From: an uncultured Collinsella sp.
GTDB taxonomy: Bacteria; Actinomycetota; Coriobacteriia; Coriobacteriales; Coriobacteriaceae
Length of the DNA: 7,539 nt
NCBI GenBank assembly: GCA_900549335.1
Contig: UROJ01000073.1
Location: 1 to 7,539, forward strand
Direction: 5' to 3'
Shown: one piece after another, positions 1 to 5,015 of the stretch
Numbering within the stretch: the first letter of the stretch is position 1
How the letters are laid out: every line of letters starts with the position of its first letter
Translations under genes and position numbers: made by a program
Notes under the pieces: generated by a model
The model's database searches: none
Seen by the model: only the letters and a program-made list of their open reading frames with translations
What the model was told of the DNA's origin: nothing

Positions 1-504
1 ATAGCGCTGGCGATAGCGGGTCTCCTTGTCGGAAAGACCGTGGAACTTCTCGGGCAGCGGACGAACGGCCTTGGCAAGCAGGGTCGCGCTCTTAGGGGCA
101 ACGGAAAGCTGGCCGCGCTGGGTGCGCACAACCACGCCGGTCACGCCCAGGATGTCGCCCAGGTCGAGGGACTTGAGCGTATTCCAGGCAGCCTCGTCCA
201 TGTCGTTGATGCGGCAAAACAGCTGAATCTCGGCAGTCGCATCGCGCACGACGATGAACATGATCTTGCCCTGACCGCGCTTGGCGACCACACGGCCGGC
301 GATCTTCACGACGTCCTCGGTATCCTCGCCATCGGCAAGCTCGGCGTACTTAGCCTCGATATCGGCAACGTAGTCCTCAAGCTCAGAGTGCTCGGGATAG
401 GGGTTCTGGCCCGCCTCGAACAGGGCGGCGCGCTTGGCCAGGCGGGTGGCGCGCTCGTCGTTGAGCGTCGATGCCTGATCGGCGGCGTTCTGGTTCTCTG
501 CCAT
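1..504 (-). CDS. lysS: Lysine--tRNA ligase (class II), N-terminal part, cut by window edge
   Basis: Class II lysyl-tRNA synthetase charges tRNA-Lys with lysine in the cytoplasm. The visible 168 residues hold the leading helix (MAENQNAADQ start; QNPYPE at about residue 33) and the OB-fold anticodon-binding domain (GRVVAKRGQGKIMFIVVRDA, then IQLFCRIND and LGDILGVTGVVVRTQRGQLSV). They end at LSDKETRYRQRY, the family hallmark leading into motif 1 of the catalytic core. The remaining roughly 330 residues lie beyond base 1. The ATG at 504-502 is preceded by GAGGAGC at 517-511, six bases away, which fixes the start. The gene follows greA by 79 bases, and a terminator-like hairpin sits immediately before the ribosome binding site, leaving no room for a promoter after it. 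Expression therefore probably depends on read-through or on a promoter at or before the end of greA. The family call is secure. Confidence 0.96.
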   Translation of the reverse strand, partial: MAENQNAADQASTLNDERATRLAKRAALFEAGQNPYPEHSELEDYVADIEAKYAELADGEDTEDVVKIAGRVVAKRGQGKIMFIVVRDATAEIQLFCRINDMDEAAWNTLKSLDLGDILGVTGVVVRTQRGQLSVAPKSATLLAKAVRPLPEKFHGLSDKETRYRQRY

Positions 505-522
505 AAGTTAGCTCCTCAAACT

Positions 523-555
523 AAAACGCTCCCCAGGATTCGGTCCCAGGGAGCG
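523..555 (-). terminator. Terminator or attenuator hairpin between greA and lysS
   Basis: On the minus strand CGCTCCC (555-549) pairs perfectly with GGGAGCG (533-527), followed by TTTTAG. An inner GGA/TCC helix with a five-base loop can stack above a two-base mismatch. The shape fits an intrinsic terminator, though the U-run is short. It ends only about six bases before the lysS ribosome binding site. That is odd for a plain greA terminator and allows an attenuator role (inference). Confidence 0.65.
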
Positions 556-583
556 AAAACATACCTTTACGCGGGACCGTGGT

Positions 584-1054
584 CTAGCGTGCGATCTTGG
601 CGATGGTGTAGACGCGAGTCTTGCCGGAAGGCGTAACGACCTCGACGGAGTCGCCCTCGCCGTGACCAATGATGGCGTGACCGACCGGAGACTCGTTGGA
701 AATCTTGTGCTCGAGCGAGTTGGTCTCGGTGGTACCGACGAGCGTGACTTCCATGACCTCGCCGTTGGGATCAATCAGCGAAACGGTGGAACCGATGGAG
801 ACGGTCAGGTCGCCCGTGGTGGCAGCAACCTGAGCGTTGGCGAGGATGGCCTGGATCTCGGCAATACGAGCGGCGTTCTGGGCCTGCTTGTCCTTAGCGG
901 CGTCGTACTCGGAGTTCTCCGAAAGGTCGCCGAACGCGCGGGCTTCCTTGATGTCCTCGACGATCTCCTTGGCGTAATCGCCCTCACGCCAAGCGAGCTC
1001 CTCGACGAGCTTCTGGCGGCCCTCAGCGGTCAGTACGATCTGGCTTGCGTCCAT
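584..1054 (-). CDS. greA: Transcription elongation factor GreA
   Basis: GreA enters the secondary channel of RNA polymerase and stimulates cleavage of backtracked transcripts. The 156-residue product matches the usual length of about 158. The N-terminal coiled coil covers about residues 1-75 and carries the tip motif GDLSENSEYDAAK, where D43 and E46 correspond to the acidic residues that position the catalytic Mg2+. The C-terminal FKBP-like domain includes SLIDP, the SNESPVGHAIIGH segment and the closing VVTPSGKTRVYTIAKI. I chose the ATG at 1054 because GGGGAG lies about eight bases upstream and the protein then starts at the usual position (MDASQIVLT). An in-frame start 30 bases further out lacks a clear ribosome binding site. 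The gene sits between the tatA terminator and lysS. A consensus TTGACA (1095-1090) lies 35 bases upstream of the start, but I see no good -10 box at the right distance. Confidence 0.97.
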   Translation of the reverse strand: MDASQIVLTAEGRQKLVEELAWREGDYAKEIVEDIKEARAFGDLSENSEYDAAKDKQAQNAARIAEIQAILANAQVAATTGDLTVSIGSTVSLIDPNGEVMEVTLVGTTETNSLEHKISNESPVGHAIIGHGEGDSVEVVTPSGKTRVYTIAKIAR

Positions 1055-1100
1055 ACGGATATCTCCCCAACTCTGATCAAACAATCAACTGTCAACAAAA

Positions 1101-1135
1101 CGAAAAAGACCGGCTAGCCTGCGGGCAAGCCGGTC
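1101..1135 (-). terminator. Intrinsic terminator of tatA
   Basis: On the minus strand GACCGGCT (1135-1128) pairs perfectly with AGCCGGTC (1115-1108). An inner GCC/GGC helix with a four-base loop sits above one A-A mismatch. The stem is followed by TTTTTCGTTTT, a good U-tract. It lies 25 bases after the tatA stop codon and separates tatA from greA. Confidence 0.92.
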
Positions 1136-1160
1136 AGGTGCTCACCCCAAAGGGATGGGA

Positions 1161-1436
1161 CTACTCTGCGTCCGCGTCGCTGTCCTCTGCCTGCTTCTTC
1201 TTGGCAGCAGCGAGCTTGGCCTCGAGCTCAGCGATCTCCTTGTCCTCCTCGGACTGCTCGACCACGACCTCCTCGGCCTGCTTGGTCTCGGCCTTATCGT
1301 CGCCCTCCATACCCTCACGGATATTCTTGACGGTAGAGCCGAGGGACTTGCCGAGCTTCGGCAGGTTCTTGGGCCCGAAGATAATCAGGACAACGACGAG
1401 AATAATGATGAGCTCAGGAGCCCTCAGTCCAAACAT
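1161..1436 (-). CDS. tatA: Sec-independent protein translocase TatA
   Basis: TatA is the pore- or membrane-weakening subunit of the twin-arginine translocase, which exports folded proteins. The 91-residue product has the standard layout. A short N-terminus (MFGLRAPE) is followed by one hydrophobic helix (LIIILVVVLIIF, about residues 9-20) and the FGPKNLPKLGKSLG hinge and amphipathic helix that defines the family. A charged tail follows, with a predicted helical or coiled segment around residues 65-83 (KEIAELEAKLAAAKKKQ) and an acidic end. The ATG at 1436 has GGAGG six bases upstream. A longer reading frame running into the tRNA region is an artefact. The gene has its own promoter and terminator, so it is monocistronic, and no tatC is present in the window. 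TatB-like proteins share this architecture, but the short length and lack of TatB-type extension favour TatA. Confidence 0.93.
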   Translation of the reverse strand: MFGLRAPELIIILVVVLIIFGPKNLPKLGKSLGSTVKNIREGMEGDDKAETKQAEEVVVEQSEEDKEIAELEAKLAAAKKKQAEDSDADAE

Positions 1437-1472
1437 GTAGACCTCCACAATACAGCGAGACAAGCTCGAATG

Positions 1473-1501
1473 AGTATACCGCGGGTATCGCGGTATCACA
1501 A
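1473..1501 (-). promoter_or_regulatory. tatA promoter
   Basis: On the minus strand TTGTGA (1501-1496) and TATACT (1478-1473) are separated by exactly 17 bases, a good sigma-70-type promoter. Transcription would start near 1466, giving a leader of about 30 bases before the tatA ATG. It begins just after the U-tract of the tRNA-Pro terminator, which supports an independent tatA transcription unit. Confidence 0.72.
1476..1496. promoter_or_regulatory. Palindromic operator candidate inside the tatA promoter
   Basis: A perfect 8-base inverted repeat, ATACCGCG (1476-1483) and CGCGGTAT (1489-1496), has a five-base centre, GGTAT. It fills the spacer between the -35 and -10 boxes of the tatA promoter and overlaps the edge of each. 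The placement is typical of a site for a dimeric regulator, but no regulator can be named from the sequence. A GATACC motif also occurs twice in tandem on the minus strand. Confidence 0.5.
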
Positions 1502-1509
1502 CAGTAGCT

Positions 1510-1538
1510 AAAAAAAGGGACCGCAAGAAGCGGTCCCT
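1510..1538 (-). terminator. Strong intrinsic terminator after tRNA-Pro
   Basis: On the minus strand AGGGACCGC (1538-1530) pairs perfectly with GCGGTCCCT (1524-1516) around a TTCTT loop. A run of seven T (1516-1510) follows. It lies about ten bases after the tRNA 3' end and closes the veg-ispE-tRNA unit. Confidence 0.95.
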
Positions 1539-1548
1539 CCTCATGCTC

Positions 1549-1625
1549 TGGTCGGGTTGACTGGATTTGAACCAGCGACCCCTGCGTCCCGAACGCAGTG
1601 CTCTACCAAACTGAGCCACAACCCG
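1549..1625 (-). tRNA. tRNA-Pro, anticodon CGG
   Basis: A complete 77-base cloverleaf including an encoded CCA (1551-1549). The acceptor stem is CGGGTTG/CAACCCG with discriminator A. The D arm is GCTC-loop-GAGC. The anticodon stem is CTGCG/CGCAG with loop TTCGGGA, placing CGG at 1591-1589, which reads the proline codon CCG. The variable loop has five bases, and the T arm GCTGG-TTCAAAT-CCAGT closes with one G-T wobble pair. The gene lies 49 bases after the ispE stop with no terminator between, so read-through from ispE is likely. A TATAGT sequence at 1639-1634 could be a -10 box, but it has no matching -35 and sits too close for an ordinary 5' leader. Confidence 0.97.
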
Positions 1626-1674
1626 TTAGCTCGACTATAGTAACAAAGATTTCCGTCGTGTGCTAGAGAAATTT

Positions 1675-2571
1675 TTACTTCTTTGGCACTTCGATGCGAA
1701 CCGTGTTGGGAATGAGCTCCGTCGCGCAGGACCACCAGCCGTTTTGCAGGGCAGTGTCGGCAAGCCTTTCGGCCGTGGCGGCCGTGTCGCAAATGGCAAA
1801 CGAGCAGGCGCCCGATCCGCACACATCTACAGCAACGGTGCCGTCCTGTTTACGCAGCCAATCGAGAACCGTTTGAATCTGCGGCTCCATCTGTGCGGAA
1901 ATGACACCCAGGTTGTTATGGATGAGCGCATATGCCGTCTCGGCATCACCAGCACGCAAGGCAGAAGCTATCGCGCCGGGCTTGTCTGCAGGCACCGGGG
2001 CCTCGTCAAAACGTCGATAGGCTTCAATTGTCGAAACACTTGCCTCGCGCGGCTTGACCAACACGACGGGCGTTGCGGGCAGCGCAGGGTACTCAGTTGC
2101 CAGCACGTCTCCCCCACCTACGTAGAATGCAGGGCTCGCGTGCAAAAAGAACGGGACGTCGGCACCAATGCCCCGCGCAATGTCGTCGAGCGCGGGGTCG
2201 GTGCGATCAATTCCCCAGAGCTCCGCCAAGGCGGCAATGACCGCGGCCGCATCCGTCGAGGGGCCGCCCAAGCCGGCGCACAATGGAATGCGCTTCTCAA
2301 TCGTCACGCAGATGTTTGCCTCGCGACCATAATGCTCGGCCATAGCAACCGCAGCCCGATACGCCGTATTCTTTTGCATGGGAAAATCTGATGCCGGAAC
2401 CGTCTGGACGGTCAGCGCCTGTGCCGGCGTAACCGTCACGGTATCGGAAAGACCGACAGCTGCCATCAGGGAATCGACCCTGTGGTAGCCGCGGTCATCG
2501 CGCTCGGTATGAACCCCCAGGTAGAGGTTGATCTTTGCCGGCGCGGTAAGGGTGAGGGACCGATCGGTCAC
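1675..2571 (-). CDS. ispE: 4-diphosphocytidyl-2-C-methyl-D-erythritol kinase IspE
   Basis: IspE phosphorylates CDP-methylerythritol with ATP in the MEP pathway to isopentenyl diphosphate, which feeds undecaprenyl carriers and quinones. The product has 298 residues, normal for the family. The GHMP-kinase signatures are in order: PAKINLYL (K13, N15), the phosphate-binding loop at 100-110, the catalytic-region GADVPFFL (D138) and a C-terminal glycine loop CGSGACSFAI (about residue 251). The phosphate loop reads GLGGPSTDAAA where the family usually has GLGGGSSDAAA, so two positions are non-consensus. The start is GTG at 2571-2569. GAGGAG eight bases upstream overlaps the last codons of veg, and the genes are two bases apart, so translation is probably coupled. 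The order veg then ispE matches Bacillus, where the two genes are near neighbours. Confidence 0.95.
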   Translation of the reverse strand: MTDRSLTLTAPAKINLYLGVHTERDDRGYHRVDSLMAAVGLSDTVTVTPAQALTVQTVPASDFPMQKNTAYRAAVAMAEHYGREANICVTIEKRIPLCAGLGGPSTDAAAVIAALAELWGIDRTDPALDDIARGIGADVPFFLHASPAFYVGGGDVLATEYPALPATPVVLVKPREASVSTIEAYRRFDEAPVPADKPGAIASALRAGDAETAYALIHNNLGVISAQMEPQIQTVLDWLRKQDGTVAVDVCGSGACSFAICDTAATAERLADTALQNGWWSCATELIPNTVRIEVPKK

Positions 2572-2573
2572 CG

Positions 2574-2870
2574 CTAGTGCTCCTCGAGCTGGTTGCCGAG
2601 CGGGGTAAAGATATGCTCGCCGCTCTCGGGGTCAAACAGTTCGACCTGCCCGGTGAGGACATCGATATACTGGTAGGACTGACGCGACTTGCGGCCGCGG
2701 CGCTCGTCGACCTCGACGATAAAGACGGCGGGGTGGACGCTCTTGATGGTGCCCATGCGCTCGACGACGCGGGTGCGGCCCATGTTGGCCTTCACCTTGA
2801 CGCGATCGCCCACCATATCGGTCAGCTTCTCGTGGATGTCGTCGACGTGATTGACTTCCATCTCTTCCAT
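2574..2870 (-). CDS. veg: Veg family protein (formerly DUF1021)
   Basis: A small 98-residue protein of the Veg family. The core from about residue 20 (VGDRVKVKANMGRTRVVERMGTI, then HPAVFIVEVDE and the SYQYIDVLTGQVEL segment) matches the conserved pattern of Bacillus subtilis Veg, a small SH3-like-fold protein reported to stimulate biofilm genes. Its biochemical role is poorly defined. This copy has about 17 extra N-terminal residues, rich in acidic and polar side chains. I chose the ATG at 2870 because GGAGG lies eight bases upstream. A TTG 24 bases further out and an internal ATG at 2861 are less supported. The protein ends in EEH, and the codons for those glutamates form the ribosome binding site of ispE. 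Transcription probably starts from the promoter at 2938-2967, through a leader holding a small hairpin. Confidence 0.92.
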   Translation of the reverse strand: MEEMEVNHVDDIHEKLTDMVGDRVKVKANMGRTRVVERMGTIKSVHPAVFIVEVDERRGRKSRQSYQYIDVLTGQVELFDPESGEHIFTPLGNQLEEH

Positions 2871-2897
2871 GAACAGGGCCTCCAGAAGGTGCAATTC

Positions 2898-2917
2898 AAA
2901 AAGGGGATAATACCCCT
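2898..2917 (-). promoter_or_regulatory. Small hairpin with U-run in the veg leader
   Basis: On the minus strand AGGGG (2917-2913) pairs with CCCCT (2906-2902) around a six-base TATTAT loop and is followed by T residues to 2898. It lies about 14-30 bases after the likely transcription start. The five-pair stem is short for an efficient terminator. It could be a weak attenuator or a 5' stabilising hairpin. Confidence 0.35.
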
Positions 2918-2937
2918 AAGATAGACAAAACTCTAAT

Positions 2938-2967
2938 ACTATAGCACCCCGCTGCCGCCATACGCAA
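2938..2967 (-). promoter_or_regulatory. Promoter of the veg-ispE-tRNA unit
   Basis: On the minus strand TTGCGT (2967-2962) and TATAGT (2943-2938) are 18 bases apart, and the -10 box carries a TGC extension (TGCTATAGT). The predicted start near 2931 gives a leader of about 60 bases to the veg ATG. The position between dtd and veg, in the least GC-rich stretch nearby, supports the call. Confidence 0.55.
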
Positions 2968-3000
2968 GTAGCTAAATAAGCCCCGTCCCAAATTGACTAC

Positions 3001-3447
3001 TTACAGATTGTCCGTGTCCAGAACGATGGTGAATGGACCGTCGTTGACGAGGTCGACCTTCATGTCGGCGCCGAAGATGCCATGCGCTACGTGCTCGACG
3101 TCCTCGCGCACAAGCGTCAGGAAGTACTCGTAGAGCTCGTTGGCAACATCGGGGGCGCCGGCATCGGTAAACGATGGGCGGCGGCCGTGACGGCAATCGG
3201 CGAACAGCGTGAACTGCGACACTACGAGAACCTCGCCGTCGACATCGGCAAGTGCCAGGTTGGTCTTGCCGTTCTCGTCCTCGTTAATGCGCAAGCCCCG
3301 GAGCTTGCCCCACAGCCTATCAGCCTCGGCGCGCGTGTCGCCGTGGCCCACGCCCAACAGCACCAGATAGCCGCGCCCAATTTTGCCCACGCACTCGCCG
3401 TCGACCGTCACGCCGGCGTTGAGCACGCGCTGAACCACCGCACGCAC
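3001..3447 (-). CDS. dtd: D-aminoacyl-tRNA deacylase
   Basis: DTD hydrolyses D-amino acids, and glycine, wrongly attached to tRNAs, protecting translation. It works as a homodimer in the cytoplasm. The 148-residue product has the family's normal length and landmarks: the MRAVVQRV start, the active-site SQFTLFAD motif (S77-Q78-F79), RRPSF (89-93) and the C-terminal NDGPFT motif, whose Gly137-Pro138 pair is the chiral-proofreading element inserted into the partner subunit's active site. The start codon is GTG at 3447-3445. GAGGAG formed by the last two glutamate codons of rdgB lies a few bases upstream, and only three bases separate the genes. Coupling to rdgB is therefore likely. No clear terminator follows before the veg promoter. 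Confidence 0.96.
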   Translation of the reverse strand: MRAVVQRVLNAGVTVDGECVGKIGRGYLVLLGVGHGDTRAEADRLWGKLRGLRINEDENGKTNLALADVDGEVLVVSQFTLFADCRHGRRPSFTDAGAPDVANELYEYFLTLVREDVEHVAHGIFGADMKVDLVNDGPFTIVLDTDNL

Positions 3448-3450
3448 GGC

Positions 3451-4092
3451 CTACTCCTCGCCCGTCAGTTTGGCGGATAGGTGCTCGAGCGCATGGAATC
3501 GATGGCTGATGGCGTTCTTCTCGTCCGCCGTCAGCTCGGCCATGGTCTTGCCCGGCGTGTCGACCGGCAGGAACAGCGGGTCGTAGCCAAAGCCGTGATC
3601 GCCGCGGCCCTCGTGCGCGATAGAGCCCTCGCAGGCGCCCTCGCCATAGGTGACCAGGCCGTCCGTATCGATGAGCGCAACGACGCTCATAAAGCGCGCG
3701 GTGCGGTCCTCGTCTGCCACGCCTTCCAGATTCACGAGCAGCTTGGCATTGTTGGCGGCATCGTCGCCGTGAACGCCCGCGTAGCGCGCGCTATACACAC
3801 CGGGCTCACCGTCCAACGCGTCGACGACCAGGCCCGAATCGTCGGCAATGGCCATGAGCCCCGTCTCTTCGACGGCAGCCTGCGCCTTGATGATGGCGTT
3901 CTCCAAAAACGTCGTGCCGTTTTCCTCGGGGTCCTCAAATTCGCCCAGCTGGCCGAGCGCCACAAAGCGAACCTCGGGCATGACCTTGCCCAAAATGGCC
4001 TCGATCTCGGTGAGCTTATGGGCGTTGCCCGTTGCCACGACAATGGTCGCCGCCGGGTCGAGGGTGTCGATGTCGATCTTCTCAAGTGCCAT
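3451..4092 (-). CDS. rdgB: dITP/XTP pyrophosphatase (RdgB/HAM1 family)
   Basis: This house-cleaning enzyme hydrolyses ITP, dITP and XTP to the monophosphate and pyrophosphate, keeping deaminated purines out of nucleic acids. The product has 213 residues. The nucleotide-binding start VVATGNAHKLTEI (T21 to K26) is followed by TTFLENAIIKAQ (60-71), the metal and catalytic region ADDSGLVVDAL (D84, D85), the PGVYSARYAG segment, GFGYDPLF and the C-terminal ISHR specificity motif (S196-R198). About 14 residues (MALEKIDIDTLDPA) precede the usual start of the family and may be dispensable. The ATG at 4092 is chosen because AAGGAG lies seven bases upstream. The gene leads a probable two-gene unit with dtd. 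The 143-base gap upstream holds the rph hairpin, an AAACCTG repeat pair and a possible promoter. Confidence 0.96.
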   Translation of the reverse strand: MALEKIDIDTLDPAATIVVATGNAHKLTEIEAILGKVMPEVRFVALGQLGEFEDPEENGTTFLENAIIKAQAAVEETGLMAIADDSGLVVDALDGEPGVYSARYAGVHGDDAANNAKLLVNLEGVADEDRTARFMSVVALIDTDGLVTYGEGACEGSIAHEGRGDHGFGYDPLFLPVDTPGKTMAELTADEKNAISHRFHALEHLSAKLTGEE

Positions 4093-4108
4093 GAGTGGTC
4101 TCCTTGTC

Positions 4109-4114
4109 TCTATA
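4109..4114 (-). promoter_or_regulatory. Possible extended -10 box for rdgB-dtd
   Basis: The minus strand reads TGCTATAGA here, nearly the same as the TGCTATAGT of the veg promoter. No convincing -35 box lies 16-18 bases upstream. A start a few bases downstream would give a leader of only about 10-15 bases containing the AAGGAG ribosome binding site. This is a tentative call. Confidence 0.33.
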
Positions 4115-4195
4115 GCAATGCCGCGCCGAGGGCGACGAGGGCCTCCGCCTCTCCCCTCTCAATCAACGGCAGTCTTATACTTCGACGTTTTCCCA

Positions 4196-4237
4196 GATAA
4201 AACCTGCCAAAATAAACCTGTCACTTTTTGGTAGGTT
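4196..4237 (-). terminator. Terminator-like hairpin after rph
   Basis: On the minus strand AACCTACCAAAA (4237-4226) can pair with TTTTGGCAGGTT (4212-4201) with a single A-C mismatch and a 13-base loop. TTTTATC follows the GC-rich part of the stem. The hairpin begins inside the rph stop codon. The stem is AT-rich for this genome, so strength is uncertain, but position and shape suit the end of the murE-HAD-murI-rph unit. Confidence 0.55.
4200..4223 (+). repeat. Short direct repeat AAACCTGYCA
   Basis: AAACCTGCCA (4200-4209) and AAACCTGTCA (4214-4223) are near-identical ten-base copies 14 bases apart. A third, inverted relative (AACCTACCAAAA on the minus strand) lies at 4237-4226. The first copy forms one arm of the rph hairpin and the second lies in its loop. 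Whether the motif is functional or part of a dispersed intergenic repeat cannot be judged from one copy. Confidence 0.5.
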
Positions 4238-4961
4238 AGGCGAGGGCCTGGCGCTGGAGCTCGATGAGCTCGGCGATGCCTTTGTCGCCCAGGTCGAGCA
4301 GGGCGTTGAGGCGCTTACGGTCAAAGGGCGCCTGCTCGCCGGTGCCCTGGAGCTCGATCATCTCACCGGTGTCGGTGGCGACGAGGTTCATGTCGACTTC
4401 GGCATGGCTGTCCTCGGAATAATCGAGGTCAAGCAGCGTATTGCCGTCGACAACGCCCATAGAGATGGCGGCCACCTGGCCGGTAAGCGGGATGCGCTCG
4501 ATCTTGCCCGCCTCGACCCACATGGCGAGGGCGTCGTGCAGCGCCACCCAGGCGCCGGTAATGCTCGCTGTACGCGTGCCGCCATCGGCCTGGATCACGT
4601 CGCAGTCGACGGTGACGGTGTACTCGCCGAGCGCCTTCATGTTGACGACGGTACGCAGGCTGCGGCCAATGAGGCGCTCGATCTCCATGGAGCGGCCCTT
4701 GCGGTTGGCGTGCTCGCGCTTGCAGCGCTTGCCGGTCGACGCCGGCAGCATGGCGTATTCCGCGGTCACCCAGCCGGCCTTAGCTCCCTTTCGCCAGCCC
4801 GGCACGCCCTCCTCGATAGTGGCGGCGCACAGCACGCGCGTGTCGCCGAACTCGGCCAAACACGAGCCGTGGGCGTGCTTCATGACGCCACGGGTGAGCT
4901 TAACGGGGCGCAACTCGTTGGCGGCGCGGCCGTTGGCGCGGTTGACCTGCATGTACTCCAT
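4236..4961 (-). CDS. rph: Ribonuclease PH
   Basis: RNase PH is a phosphate-dependent 3'-5' exoribonuclease that trims tRNA precursors and other RNAs, acting as a hexameric ring. The 241-residue product is of normal length. Landmarks include the [12 protein letters not shown] start, [17 protein letters not shown], the [11 protein letters not shown] segment, the [17 protein letters not shown] helix that contributes the RNA and phosphate site, and [45 protein letters not shown] block and LIELQ near the end complete the fold. The ATG at 4961 is preceded by AAAGGA about seven bases upstream. An ATG nine bases further in (MQVNRANGR) matches the usual family start but has a poorly spaced site. The gene follows murI by 54 bases without a terminator. 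The rph-rdgB order seen here recurs widely in bacteria. Confidence 0.97.
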   Translation of the reverse strand: MEYMQVNRANGRAANELRPVKLTRGVMKHAHGSCLAEFGDTRVLCAATIEEGVPGWRKGAKAGWVTAEYAMLPASTGKRCKREHANRKGRSMEIERLIGRSLRTVVNMKALGEYTVTVDCDVIQADGGTRTASITGAWVALHDALAMWVEAGKIERIPLTGQVAAISMGVVDGNTLLDLDYSEDSHAEVDMNLVATDTGEMIELQGTGEQAPFDRKRLNALLDLGDKGIAELIELQRQALA

Positions 4962-5015
4962 AGAAATATCCTTTCGGCAAAAGATGTGGCGAAGACTTTG
5001 GCGGCGGCCTTACAT

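Noticed and set aside
505..583. T-box riboswitch before lysS
   Set aside because: The gap is only 79 bases, too short for a specifier stem, and the conserved T-box sequence is not present. A simpler attenuator is all that can be supported.
1090..1095. Full promoter for greA based on consensus TTGACA
   Set aside because: The -35 match is perfect, but no acceptable -10 box lies 15-19 bases downstream, so I could not support a complete promoter. The hexamer also borders the T-rich tail of the tatA terminator.
2970..3003. AAGTAG/CTACTT inverted repeat after dtd as a terminator
   Set aside because: Only six pairs with a loop of more than 20 bases and no U-tract, so it would not terminate efficiently.
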